64,000 nt of DNA from Exiguobacterium indicum HHS 31. GTDB lineage: Bacteria > Bacillota > Bacilli > Exiguobacteriales > Exiguobacteriaceae. The position numbers and the translations under genes were made by a program. Shown here piece after piece: positions 36,559-45,112 of this stretch. Location of the stretch: assembly GCF_001939065.1 (NCBI RefSeq), contig NZ_MPSZ01000003.1:163703-227702 (forward strand), given 5' to 3'. The number at the start of each line of letters is the position of its first letter. Within the stretch, counting starts at the first letter, position 1. The notes under the pieces were generated by a model. It was not told the DNA's origin, did not search any database, and was given only the letters and a program-made list of their open reading frames with translations.

Positions 36559-37242
36559 ATGGAACGTTGTTCACTTTGCGGAACACCTCTAGGCTACGAG
36601 GATGACGCGTGCTCCTATTGCCAGCATCCCGTCATCGCACGGAAGCGTCCTGAAACGGAACCGACTTCATCTGCATTTCGTCCTGTTCTACTATGCATAA
36701 TCATTTTTTTCGTCTTAATGACCTCGAGTTTATTTTGGTATATGACGAAAGATGCCTCTTCTTCAGAGGTCGTACCTTCTCCAGTCCAGACATGGAGTCT
36801 CTCGGAATGGTCAGATGAACAGGTTGCCTATAATCAAACCTATTCGAAAAATAAACCGCCTACATCGTATGATGTATTACGTTTCGTCCGTCAGTATACA
36901 GGAACCGTCCCTGAACTCATCACCTTTTCAACACGTTATGATTCGATCGAGACATTCTCTTCGATTCAATATATGTCTTCTCGCGCATTCAAATCTGAAC
37001 TTCAGGCACTGACCGCTCTACGCCAAAAAGCAACTTCTGCTGCACCACCCCGCGTTCACACAGTTGAATTCCAGGATTTTTCATCCGATGGTTCCATCTA
37101 TGAACTTCGTACGCTAGAAACGTATCAAACGACACAAGGAAACGAGCCTTCATTTGTCACCTATCGCGTGCAGTATCGTATTCAACTGCATACGGATCAT
37201 CTCCAAATCACGCACACTACACGAACTGAGGTGAAAACATGA
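36559..37242 (+). CDS. Zinc-ribbon membrane protein, TcaA/YvbJ-like layout
   Basis: 227 residues. An N-terminal zinc ribbon with two CxxC pairs (CSLCG at 4-8, CSYCQ at 18-22) is followed by one transmembrane helix (~42-62) and an external domain of ~160 residues. This zinc-ribbon/helix/extracytoplasmic order resembles TcaA and YvbJ proteins, which influence wall metabolism, though it is shorter. AGGAGG precedes the ATG; the stop overlaps the next start by four bases, so the two form an operon. Confidence 0.75.
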   Translation: MERCSLCGTPLGYEDDACSYCQHPVIARKRPETEPTSSAFRPVLLCIIIFFVLMTSSLFWYMTKDASSSEVVPSPVQTWSLSEWSDEQVAYNQTYSKNKPPTSYDVLRFVRQYTGTVPELITFSTRYDSIETFSSIQYMSSRAFKSELQALTALRQKATSAAPPRVHTVEFQDFSSDGSIYELRTLETYQTTQGNEPSFVTYRVQYRIQLHTDHLQITHTTRTEVKT

Positions 37243-37853
37243 GATATACATGGATGCTTCTTTTCTGTTTGATTTTATCAGGTTGTAAAGAGACACCCTC
37301 TAACGTTCAAAGGGAAATGGAGAACGATGCCTACACTCAAGTCGTCGAGCGCGCGACAACTGAGCAGGATAGTCAAGCGGCTCAAACGATGGTGAAGTTG
37401 GAGCAACAGTTCGCTAGCTATCATTTCAAAGAAGTAATCCGAACTGCCCGTACGATTGAACAGTCTGATTTAGCGCCGGATCACCCGATTCGTGAACGGG
37501 CTCAGTTGATTGAACAAACCGCTCAAGAGAAAATCAAGCAAGTCCGGCAGTTTGAAGGAACGTATGAAGTGGAGCGAAGTACTTTCGAAAATGAACCGTT
37601 TGAAGGGAGCGGTCGTATCCACGTTTCGTTTGATTCACGAAATACCTTTGTCGCATCCCTTCAATTCGATCACTTCGGAACAGCTGGATCTTTTCGAAAC
37701 GATACAGAGGTCATTCGATTCGAGCCTGACCTTTCAGCTCGCCTTTTCTTTTCAGAAGGAAGTGTGACCTATCGATTCGTTCGTTCCTCGCTTCGTCTGA
37801 CCTTCGAAGGACCAGGCGGAAAAAAGACGTATCAGCTTTATGAGGTGACGTGA
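37239..37853 (+). CDS. Predicted lipoprotein, partner of the zinc-ribbon protein
   Basis: 204 residues. The signal peptide ends with lipobox LSGC (Cys ~16). Residues 25-105 look helical with many Glu and Gln; the rest is a beta-rich domain (TYEVERSTFENEPFEGSGRI..., AGSFRND). No family is recognised. Four-base overlap with the preceding gene suggests a membrane-associated pair acting together outside the cell. Confidence 0.78.
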   Translation: MRYTWMLLFCLILSGCKETPSNVQREMENDAYTQVVERATTEQDSQAAQTMVKLEQQFASYHFKEVIRTARTIEQSDLAPDHPIRERAQLIEQTAQEKIKQVRQFEGTYEVERSTFENEPFEGSGRIHVSFDSRNTFVASLQFDHFGTAGSFRNDTEVIRFEPDLSARLFFSEGSVTYRFVRSSLRLTFEGPGGKKTYQLYEVT

Positions 37854-37886
37854 TGGTAGAAGACCCATTCCTCGATTCCATCCATA

Positions 37887-37921
37887 GAAAAGCCGTACTC
37901 TTCTTGATTCCAGAGTACGGC
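37887..37921. terminator. Bidirectional terminator
   Basis: AAAGCCGTACTCT and AGAGTACGGCTTT form a 13-bp stem around TCTTGATTCC, between convergent genes. Confidence 0.88.
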
Positions 37922-37927
37922 TTTCGT

Positions 37928-38833
37928 TCATCTCATCACATGTTGATAGATGTGATGACAGAGTTCATGAGTTTCTAAACTATCTGAAGCCGTGACGGAC
38001 GCAGACGGATCACCCGCTATCGTTTTCAAGAATGCATCAATCAAGGCAATGAATCCTCTTCGACTCAATGTCGATTCCCAGTTATCTAGCGGATAGACAA
38101 GCGTTCCTTCACTCGTTTGTCGTTCGTGCATCGTCACGTCTGTAGCGATCCGCTTTTCATGCGGTCCCATCACTTCTACCCGCTCTTCCGTGACACCATT
38201 GTTCCGGTTCATCACTCCGATGGCAGTAATTCCATTTGATTCGAATTGAATCGTAACGTGATGCAACCCACTCGTATCCTGCTTACTCCGGATATGCAGG
38301 TTTTCGATTTTTCCACGTCCCGTCAAATAGCGCAGCGTATCCGCAACATGGATGAAATCATCAAACAAAAAAGGTTGCGCGCCCTCAACAGAAGGCGTTC
38401 GATTTTTTTGCATGATGATCATATTCGGGGATTCAACTTCTAACAGGCGACGATGTGCGGACGCGAATCGTCGATTGAATCCTGTAATGAACGGGACCTT
38501 CTTTTCCTCTGCCAATTGAACCAGCTCCCGAATTTCCTCGATGTTCATCGAAATCGGCTTATCGACGAATACAGGCACCCCTGCTTCAAGTGCTTGCTTC
38601 GCTTGTGTTACATGCGCTTTTGTTGCGGAATGAATCATGACAGCATCCATTCCCTCTGACAACGCCGCTTCTAAAGTCGGAAACGTACCTGAAAAACGAT
38701 ACATCGATTGCCATTTTTTCGCTTTTTCCTCTTCGCGCGAAATCAAATGAATGTCCACGTCTTCTCTTGCGGCATATACAGGTAAGTATGCTTTTTGTGC
38801 GATATCTCCGATACCTACTACGGCTAATTTCAT
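37928..38833 (-). CDS. Gfo/Idh/MocA-family NAD(P)-dependent oxidoreductase
   Basis: 301 residues. Rossmann start LAVVGIGDIAQKAYLPVY, then HSATKAHVTQAKQALEAGVPVFVDKP (family EKP-like motif, here DKP, ~residues 91-93) and FNRRFASAH. The family oxidises or reduces sugar or inositol carbonyls; the substrate is unknown. GAGGAGATAGTAG precedes the ATG. Single gene. Confidence 0.9.
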   Translation of the reverse strand: MKLAVVGIGDIAQKAYLPVYAAREDVDIHLISREEEKAKKWQSMYRFSGTFPTLEAALSEGMDAVMIHSATKAHVTQAKQALEAGVPVFVDKPISMNIEEIRELVQLAEEKKVPFITGFNRRFASAHRRLLEVESPNMIIMQKNRTPSVEGAQPFLFDDFIHVADTLRYLTGRGKIENLHIRSKQDTSGLHHVTIQFESNGITAIGVMNRNNGVTEERVEVMGPHEKRIATDVTMHERQTSEGTLVYPLDNWESTLSRRGFIALIDAFLKTIAGDPSASVTASDSLETHELCHHIYQHVMR

Positions 38834-38977
38834 CTACTATCTCCTCCATTCATCTGCTCCATTATTCCCTTTTCATCACTATTATATTCGGATGCATCAA
38901 TTTTTTTGAAAACAAGTGAATTTCCTTTTTTGTTTTATGATGAATCTATATTTTCAAAAAGGAGGGAATGATTTTTT

Positions 38978-40207
38978 ATGAAGCCATTTTTTCGAATGAG
39001 TCTGATACTCCTGATCCTGTTTACACTTTTCCTACCAGCTTTACCGGCGCAAGCTGCCAGTTATCAAGTCGTCGTCACATCCAAATCCGGAGGAAATATT
39101 CGTTCTAAACCAAGTACGAGTTCCTCTGCAACTATCGTTCGCCTCGCTGCGTATCAATCGAAATTCACAGCAGTATCGTATTCGAACGGTTGGTACAAAA
39201 TCAAAGATGGCGGCACCTACCGTTATCTGTCCAATCAAGTCGCAAAAAAAGTGACCGGTCCGAGTACATATGCTCTCGTCGTCACCTCTAAGTCTGGCGC
39301 GAACATTCGCTCCAAACCAAGCACGTCCTCTAGTAAGACGATCGTTCGGCGTGCTGCTTACAAGAGTGTGCTACAAGCAGTCTCCTATTCCAAAGGATGG
39401 TATAAGATTAAAGACGGAGGAAAGACACGCTACGTTTCCAATCAAGTCGTCCGAAAGAAAACAGCAGCTAGTAAATACCCGGTTGCCTCTTTACGCTATT
39501 TTCAACTCGGTTCTACTTCCTATATTACGACGAAACAAAGTAATGTCCGACGGTATCCGGCAAGTACGACCAAGTTGTTGACTGCCATCGTCGGATACGA
39601 AGTAGCCGCTCGAAACGGTACACTGGATCAACCTTTTACGCTCACGTATTCCATGATTTCAGTACCGTATGGTAGCAGTGTGGCGAGTTTACGCTCGGGA
39701 GATCGTGTCACGATGCGCCAACTCTTGAATGGCATGTTGATTCGCTCGGGTAATGATGCCGCTAAAGCGATTGCCGTTCGGACCGCGGGTTCTGAATCAA
39801 AGTTCGTTTCGTTAATGAATAGTCGTGCTCAAGCACTCGGCATGACAGCAAGTCATTTTTCTAATCCACATGGTTTTCATGAATGGAATCACTATACGAC
39901 AGCTGCCGATATGCAAAAACTCGCGAACACATACGCGAATTATAGCTACCTGATTACAGTAAGCGGTCGAAAATCATATAAAGCAAGCATCAAAGGACCT
40001 TACGCTCGGACGTTAAAGTGGTATCACACGGATAAAACCTTACCTAAGGAACCTCGTATTTATGCGAGTAAAACGGGATATACTCCTGAAGCGAACAATA
40101 CGCGCGTCTTTTTCCTTAAAAAGGGGAATGTCCGTTATGGATTGGTCACACTCAAAGGTACTCCCACTCAAACGGAAACGACACTCCGCTCTGTCTTAAA
40201 ACAATAA
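38978..40207 (+). CDS. Secreted D-alanyl-D-alanine carboxypeptidase (S11) with two SH3b domains
   Basis: 409 residues. Signal peptide 1-~28 (PALPAQAAS); two SH3b units at ~30-95 and ~100-160 with near-identical openings (VVTSKSG-x-NIRSKPSTSSS). The peptidase domain has SxxK as PASTTKLL (~193), SxN as RSGND (~256) and KTG as ASKTGYTPEA (~363). It trims pentapeptide stems of peptidoglycan. The fusion of wall-binding SH3b units N-terminal to the enzyme is unusual compared with DacA-type proteins, which have a C-terminal membrane anchor. AGGAGGG precedes the ATG. Confidence 0.93.
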   Translation: MKPFFRMSLILLILFTLFLPALPAQAASYQVVVTSKSGGNIRSKPSTSSSATIVRLAAYQSKFTAVSYSNGWYKIKDGGTYRYLSNQVAKKVTGPSTYALVVTSKSGANIRSKPSTSSSKTIVRRAAYKSVLQAVSYSKGWYKIKDGGKTRYVSNQVVRKKTAASKYPVASLRYFQLGSTSYITTKQSNVRRYPASTTKLLTAIVGYEVAARNGTLDQPFTLTYSMISVPYGSSVASLRSGDRVTMRQLLNGMLIRSGNDAAKAIAVRTAGSESKFVSLMNSRAQALGMTASHFSNPHGFHEWNHYTTAADMQKLANTYANYSYLITVSGRKSYKASIKGPYARTLKWYHTDKTLPKEPRIYASKTGYTPEANNTRVFFLKKGNVRYGLVTLKGTPTQTETTLRSVLKQ

Positions 40208-40212
40208 TTGCT

Positions 40213-40254
40213 CAATCAACAACCTGATTCCCTTTCCGGGAGTCAGGTTATTTT
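40213..40254 (+). terminator. Terminator after the carboxypeptidase gene
   Basis: AACCTGATTCCC and GGGAGTCAGGTT form the stem, followed by ATTTTT. Confidence 0.82.
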
Positions 40255-40353
40255 TCATTTTGTCTCTAAAATTATGCTTGCGCTGAAAACGAATTCATCT
40301 TAGAGTTAAGTTTAGAATCAGACGTCTGACGTCTTAATGAAGGAGAGTTTTAC

Positions 40354-40959
40354 GTGGGAAATGTCAGTTTGTTATTTGGGGGCGTCGCGCTCTTTTTAAA
40401 TAGTTTGACCTTGTTCGAAAAAGTCGATCTCCGTAGCGCGGGTGTCTTCAGTCTCATCACCGGTTTATTGCAGACGTTCATCGCAACCTATCTCGTCATC
40501 GGTGCCGCTGGCGATCCAGCGTTGACGTTCGGATACGCGAGCATCTATCTGTTTGCCTTTACGTACGTTTACGTCGGGATCACGTTCTTGTTCAATCTCG
40601 ACGGGAGCGGGGTCGGTTGGTTTTCCTTGTTCGTTGCGATTGCCGCCTTGTTTTATGCGTTCGTCAGCTTCACGACGAATGACATCATCGGCGGTGTGAC
40701 CTGGTTGTTCTGGGCATTGCTCTGGAGCCTGTTCTTCCTCGGAATGGGAATGAATCGCCCGATTGATGCAATCACTGCCCGCGTTGCCCTCGTCTTGAGC
40801 TGGTTGACATTAATCGTACCGGCACTGATCGGGCTTCGATTCGGCTACTTTAGTTCAGCATACCAGTGGTTATGGAGTGGTGCTGCTGTTCTGACTGCTG
40901 CCTATTTCCTCTATACGATGATGAAATTCTCGATGCTTCGGACGATCCGGTCATCGTGA
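40354..40959 (+). CDS. AmiS/UreI-family membrane channel
   Basis: 201 residues from a GTG start with AAGGAGAG upstream; about six hydrophobic helices. The opening GNVSLLFGGVALFLNSLTLF and later YLFAFTYVYVGITFLFNLDG-S-G-GWF match the AmiS/UreI family of small-amide and urea channels. No amidase or urease gene lies nearby, so the substrate (acetamide, urea or other) is open. A GACGTCT direct repeat lies just before the ribosome site (40321-40334). Confidence 0.88.
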   Translation: MGNVSLLFGGVALFLNSLTLFEKVDLRSAGVFSLITGLLQTFIATYLVIGAAGDPALTFGYASIYLFAFTYVYVGITFLFNLDGSGVGWFSLFVAIAALFYAFVSFTTNDIIGGVTWLFWALLWSLFFLGMGMNRPIDAITARVALVLSWLTLIVPALIGLRFGYFSSAYQWLWSGAAVLTAAYFLYTMMKFSMLRTIRSS

Positions 40960-40977
40960 TACGCTCATCGATTCATC

Positions 40978-41029
40978 AAAAAAAGATGTCCATTTTCGGT
41001 TATGAATCAAAGGTGGACATCTTTTTTGT
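40978..41029 (+). terminator. Terminator after the AmiS/UreI gene
   Basis: AAAAAGATGTCCA and TGGACATCTTTTTT form the stem around TTTTCGG...AAGG. Confidence 0.85.
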
Positions 41030-41067
41030 TCTATTTGTAGTACACGTCAAACGAAAAGCAAAGTAAT

Positions 41068-41174
41068 TTGTTCGCTCGACATCGCTTCCTAGGGAAAAAC
41101 AAGCAAGAGTGACCCTGCAGCGAAGCGAAGCGGCACGATGCTTGTCCCAGGAAAACGATGCGAGACGAACAAAG
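41068..41174. repeat. Long imperfect inverted repeat
   Basis: TTTGTTCGCTCG-ACATCG-CTTCCTAGGG...ACAAGCA (41068-41105) mirrors TGCTTGTCCCAGG-AAAACGATG-CGAGACGAACAAA (41138-41174) with small indels. The 32-base centre contains GCGAAGCGAAGCG. It lies between the AmiS terminator and the LCP stop. It may be a small non-autonomous repeat or a structured end for the polysaccharide operon transcript. Confidence 0.5.
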
Positions 41175-41197
41175 CGTACGCTCGTTCTTCCCTCATG

Positions 41198-42097
41198 TCA
41201 TTTCAATGCTTCCTTTAGTTGAGCTTGAACTTCTTTCAACGACTTGTCCGTCGGATGCCAGTAGTAGATTCCGTCCGATTCGATTCCCCCTTTCCCGTCG
41301 AGTGATAAGGTCTCGACATTTCGTAAGGCATCCCGGTAATCCGTCGCGACGGTCCGGGCAACGGAAAATGGTACGTTCGTCTTGACGTTTTTCCCGAGTG
41401 CGTCGAGGACAGCATTGAAGCGACGAATCGAGAAGTCCTCCGTCATCTTATCGGTGACCGCCTGAACGACTTGCCGTTGACGGATCTGTCGTCCAAAGTC
41501 ACCGCGTGGATCATCATAGCGCATCCGCGCATAGGCAAGTGCTTCTTTCCCGTTCAGCGACAGTTCCCCTTTTGGAAATTGCATCTCATAATATGAGAAA
41601 TTGATATCGTTCTCGACGGTGACACCATCGACGGCATTAACGAGATCCGTGAACCCTTCTAAATTGATCTCTGCGAAATAGTCGAGTCGGATATCCAGCA
41701 GATGACTAACCGTGTCGAGTGCCATCTGTGGACCACCGAAGGCATACGCATGATTGATCTTATCGTTCGATCCATTGCCGATGATTTCTGTTTTCAAATC
41801 ACGCGGGATACTGATCATTTGGCTCTTATTCGTCTTCGGATCAATCGTTACGACGATGATCGTATCACTGCGTCCTGTCTCGTTTTTTCGTTGATCGACG
41901 CCGAGTAATAAAAAGGAGAGCCCTTTTTTCTGTTCGACGGCTTTCTCTGTCTCGACGCTCGCCTTGACTGGCACTTGGACTTGAACTTCTTTCATCGTCT
42001 GGCTCGCTTTATGGTACACATACCCGCCTGAACCGAAGAGAAGGAGCAGGCATATCCCCGTCAGTGTCAACACGATCCATTTCCACTTCTTCATCAT
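41198..42097 (-). CDS. LytR-CpsA-Psr (LCP) family glycopolymer ligase
   Basis: 299 residues: one N-terminal membrane helix (~7-27) and an external LCP domain with FLLLGVDQR, GRSDTIIVVTIDP (~76), MISIPRDLKTEI (catalytic-type Arg), KINHAYAFGG and the late ARMRYDDPRGDFGRQIRQRQV. LCP proteins transfer undecaprenyl-linked glycopolymers to peptidoglycan. As the last gene of the polysaccharide operon it is the probable ligase attaching the polymer to the wall. Tandem ATGs follow AAAAGGGGA; the first is used here. Confidence 0.93.
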   Translation of the reverse strand: MMKKWKWIVLTLTGICLLLLFGSGGYVYHKASQTMKEVQVQVPVKASVETEKAVEQKKGLSFLLLGVDQRKNETGRSDTIIVVTIDPKTNKSQMISIPRDLKTEIIGNGSNDKINHAYAFGGPQMALDTVSHLLDIRLDYFAEINLEGFTDLVNAVDGVTVENDINFSYYEMQFPKGELSLNGKEALAYARMRYDDPRGDFGRQIRQRQVVQAVTDKMTEDFSIRRFNAVLDALGKNVKTNVPFSVARTVATDYRDALRNVETLSLDGKGGIESDGIYYWHPTDKSLKEVQAQLKEALK

Positions 42098-42123
42098 CCA
42101 TTCCCCTTTTCTTCGATCTGAAT

Positions 42124-42867
42124 TCAGGACGGTCTCTGCGCTTCAAGTACGAGCAACGCATTGCGCCAGCTACCGAACAAAGCGGTGATGACGCCGATGC
42201 TTGGCGCATCACGTCCGATGCTGAACCGTTGGTAACTTGCGATCGTCAGATGTTCCGTTTCTTTTGCAGCTGCGGCGAGCACGTCGAGTACCTCCTCTTC
42301 CCGCCAGCGTTTTCGCGGAAATTCGATGCCGATGATTTCAAGGGCGTTTGACCAAGAGCCGTACCGGCGAGCAATCGTTGCGACGGTCGGACGATTTTGA
42401 CCAGCCGCCCACTTCGTGTAGGTCTGGCTCGTCAAGACCGGCAAGGCACCTTGCGCTTCAAGTAATGACTCGATGATCCGTTGTTCCATTTCCTGGATGC
42501 GTTCCTTTAAGATATCCGCTTCTGACAATGCCTGCTGCCACGAGTTGAATTGATGGACGATATCCGTCAGGCTAGGTGCTTGCTTTTGTTGCGCCCATTC
42601 GCGGTACGTCGCGCTCGTGAAAGGATCGAGTTCCTCCCGTGCCTGACGCAAGGCGTCAATGATTTCCGATTTCGTGAACGTCAAGCGGGCTTGTCCGATG
42701 CCAGCTCGTTCCAAGGCGATCTGCCACGACCCAAACAGCATCAGGATTTCCGCGACGCTTGGATGAGTGGTGTTCAATTGCCAGCGGAAATAGGTATTGG
42801 CCGTCAATTCATTCTTCCCGTTCGCAGCGAGACGGAGTGCGTGGATCGCTTCCTCCATATCGCGCAT
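42124..42867 (-). CDS. HNH-associated repeat protein, four DNA-binding-type repeats, no nuclease (copy 1)
   Basis: 247 residues made almost wholly of four repeats of ~55 residues at about 4-55, 63-118, 127-180 and 187-243. Each has a helix, a T-x-x-x-Y-x-x-W/F core, a P-S/T element and ends in FGSW-x-x-AL or a close variant. This is the homing-endonuclease-associated repeat (HNH_repeat) pattern, thought to bind DNA, but no HNH catalytic motif is present. ATG 42867 is preferred because GGGAAGGGGAC precedes it; a start at 42894 has no site. A clear paralogue lies at the other edge of the polysaccharide locus. A regulatory role is inferred. Confidence 0.78.
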   Translation of the reverse strand: MRDMEEAIHALRLAANGKNELTANTYFRWQLNTTHPSVAEILMLFGSWQIALERAGIGQARLTFTKSEIIDALRQAREELDPFTSATYREWAQQKQAPSLTDIVHQFNSWQQALSEADILKERIQEMEQRIIESLLEAQGALPVLTSQTYTKWAAGQNRPTVATIARRYGSWSNALEIIGIEFPRKRWREEEVLDVLAAAAKETEHLTIASYQRFSIGRDAPSIGVITALFGSWRNALLVLEAQRPS

Positions 42868-42890
42868 GACGATGTCCCCTTCCCATATAT

Positions 42891-44042
42891 TCATGACTGG
42901 ACGTTCCGGCGTACGTTCGTCTGTAAGGTATGACGAACGTTTCGGATGACGACGGCTTGTTCGGTGAACGTCATTTGTGAAGCAGACGGGAGGCAGATTC
43001 CGTCTTCAAACAGACGACGGCTGACATCCATCCCTTCTGCTGTGATGAATGGTACGTCGCGATAGACGGGCTGCAAGTGCATCGGTTTCCAGACCGGACG
43101 GGACTCGGCATTCACCTGTTGTAGCGTCTGGATCATTTCGTCGCGTTGCACTTGACCACCTGGTAAGAGAAAAGCACTGAGCCAACGGTTGGCGAATGTT
43201 CCGGTCTGCTCGACTTGCGACGTAACGCCGCCCGGTGCAAAGGCACGTTCATAACGATCAAAGATCTTCCGCCGCGCATCGACGCGTTGATCGATGACTT
43301 CGAGTTGACCGCGTCCGATCCCAGCAGCGACGTTGCTCATCCGGTAGTTGTAGCCGACTTCCGTATGCTCGTAATGGAGGACCGGTTGTCTCGCCTGTGT
43401 CCCGAGATAGAAGGCACGTTCGATCAAGACTGGATCATTTGCGACGAGCATTCCACCACCTGACGTCGTGATGATCTTGTTGCCGTTGAAGGAGTAGATC
43501 CCGAACGTCCCGAATGTCCCCGTCATCCGCCCGTTGACGCGTGTTCCAAGTGACTCTGCCGCGTCTTCGATCAACGGAACATCGTACTCTTCACAGAGCG
43601 CAGCGATCTCCTCGATTTGTGCCGCTACTCCGTATAGATGAACGACGATGACGGCTTTCGGAAGTTTTCCTCGCGTTGCCGCCTGGATCAACGCGCGTCG
43701 GAGTGCGACGGGTGACATGTTCCATGTCTCCTCTTCCGAATCGATCAGGACAGGACGAGCACCGACGTAACGAATCGGATTCGTCGAAGCGATGAACGTC
43801 AAGGACTGACAGAAGACGTCATCCCCCGTCGTGACACCAAGCGTCGCGAGTGCCAAGTGAATGGCTGCCGTACCACTGCTCGTCGCAAGCATTGCGCGAG
43901 CTCCCGTGTAGGCTTGCATCTCTCGTTCGAAGGCGTCGACGTTCGGTCCAAGCGGTGCGACCCAGTTCGTCTCGAGTGCTTCCGTGACGTAACGTGCTTC
44001 TTGACCACTTAAGTGCGGGATGGAGAGCGGGATATGTTTCAT
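42891..44042 (-). CDS. DegT/DnrJ/EryC1-family sugar aminotransferase (EpsN/PglE-like)
   Basis: 383 residues. Substrate- and PLP-binding signatures are LETNWVAPLGPNVDAFE, ATSSGTAAIHLAL, VHLYGVA, LIEDAAESLG and the Schiff-base Lys in SFNGNKIITTSGGG (~residue 185). It should aminate a 4-keto UDP-sugar made by the 4,6-dehydratase encoded upstream, giving a 4-amino-4,6-dideoxy sugar. GGGAGG precedes ATG 44042, which overlaps the stop of the preceding gene by four bases. Confidence 0.92.
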   Translation of the reverse strand: MKHIPLSIPHLSGQEARYVTEALETNWVAPLGPNVDAFEREMQAYTGARAMLATSSGTAAIHLALATLGVTTGDDVFCQSLTFIASTNPIRYVGARPVLIDSEEETWNMSPVALRRALIQAATRGKLPKAVIVVHLYGVAAQIEEIAALCEEYDVPLIEDAAESLGTRVNGRMTGTFGTFGIYSFNGNKIITTSGGGMLVANDPVLIERAFYLGTQARQPVLHYEHTEVGYNYRMSNVAAGIGRGQLEVIDQRVDARRKIFDRYERAFAPGGVTSQVEQTGTFANRWLSAFLLPGGQVQRDEMIQTLQQVNAESRPVWKPMHLQPVYRDVPFITAEGMDVSRRLFEDGICLPSASQMTFTEQAVVIRNVRHTLQTNVRRNVQS

Positions 44043-45112
44043 GATGTTTCCTCCCTTCGAGGTGACAGCTGACGGAGCGGCGTCCGGTAGATCGGGAACC
44101 ACTGTCCTGTCTCGATTTCCGGATGTTGTTGTTTGATTTGTCGCGCGAGCCGGTCATAAATCGTCGGATCAAGAATCGATGTCCCGAGTCCAAAAAATGT
44201 TCGATTCGCTTCACCAAAGGATCGTTTGTAGGTGAGTAAGCTATCTGCATCGGATCGTGTCGTTCCGCCACCGAGATGTAACGCTTGAAGACCAGCTTGT
44301 TTTGCCCAGCGAATCATCTCCGCGAATAATAGATGATTCGGGCGAAGCGACAAGTAGGCAGGATCTGAAGCACCGAGATGATAATGTGCGAACTGGCGAC
44401 CCGTCAGGACGATGCACCCAGCGATGATCCGCCCCGCTTGTTCGGCAAGCAACAGGACATTTTTGATCCGTCCTTCAGCGAAGTGATCGAAGTAGGTCTG
44501 ATCAAAGTAATACCGCGCATCGGCTTGATGTTTATCCATCGTCATCTGATAGAGACGGGCGAAGTCCGAGTACTCTTCCGGACGTCCGAGGCGAATCGTG
44601 ACGCCTTCGCGGCGTGCTTTCCGGATGTTACGTCGCGTCATTTGCGAGAATCCGCCTTCGATTGTCTCGAACGGATCCGTCAGCTCAAGTGTCACCGTCG
44701 GCTGCAAGATATCCGTTTGATGGCACCAGTGTTGACCGAGTTCCTGATTGTGTAGCAAAGGGTGGAAACGAACCGTCTCGGTGACGATTCCGGTTTCACG
44801 ACAGTACTGTTCGAATCGCGCGCGGGCTTCGCGAATCTGATCAAGTGACCAGATACCCATGAAATAAGGACCACCATAGCCGTACGGCGTCGTGATGTCC
44901 TCAAAGCGTGTGCCTGGAATCGGTCGCCGCAAGTACGGATAGATCAACGTCCCAAACTCCGTCGGATAATAAAATAATTCAGGAATCTCATCGGGCCCCT
45001 TCGCAAGTTCGAAGTAAGCATGTTCGTAATAACAATCGAGTTGATAGGTCGCGACGAGTGCGTCCCATTCGCGTGGATCCCGAATCAACCGTTCATCGCT
45101 TAGCGACATCAT
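44039..45112 (-). CDS. FemAB/BioF2-like GNAT acyltransferase
   Basis: 357 residues. A double-GNAT FemAB fold with a BioF2-type second half: MTRRNIRKARREGVTIRLG, FARLYQMTMDKHQADARYYF, GRIIAGCIVL, HYHLGASDPAYLSLRPNHLLFAEMIRWAKQ and LHLGGGTTR. FemAB-like proteins transfer amino acids or acyl groups to amines. Here it is translationally linked on both sides to a sugar aminotransferase and the initiating phosphoglycosyltransferase, so acylation of the new 4-amino group is a plausible role. GGAGGTG precedes ATG 45112; the upstream reading to 45250 overlaps the previous gene and has no site. Confidence 0.85.
   Translation of the reverse strand: MMSLSDERLIRDPREWDALVATYQLDCYYEHAYFELAKGPDEIPELFYYPTEFGTLIYPYLRRPIPGTRFEDITTPYGYGGPYFMGIWSLDQIREARARFEQYCRETGIVTETVRFHPLLHNQELGQHWCHQTDILQPTVTLELTDPFETIEGGFSQMTRRNIRKARREGVTIRLGRPEEYSDFARLYQMTMDKHQADARYYFDQTYFDHFAEGRIKNVLLLAEQAGRIIAGCIVLTGRQFAHYHLGASDPAYLSLRPNHLLFAEMIRWAKQAGLQALHLGGGTTRSDADSLLTYKRSFGEANRTFFGLGTSILDPTIYDRLARQIKQQHPEIETGQWFPIYRTPLRQLSPRREETS

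Noticed and set aside
37854..37982. Short ORF starting at the TGATG after the lipoprotein gene
   Set aside because: It reads through the strong bidirectional terminator and the end of the convergent oxidoreductase gene; no separate ribosome site.
43819..44271. 150-codon minus-strand ORF spanning aminotransferase and FemAB genes
   Set aside because: Out-of-frame shadow of two well-supported overlapping genes on the same strand.
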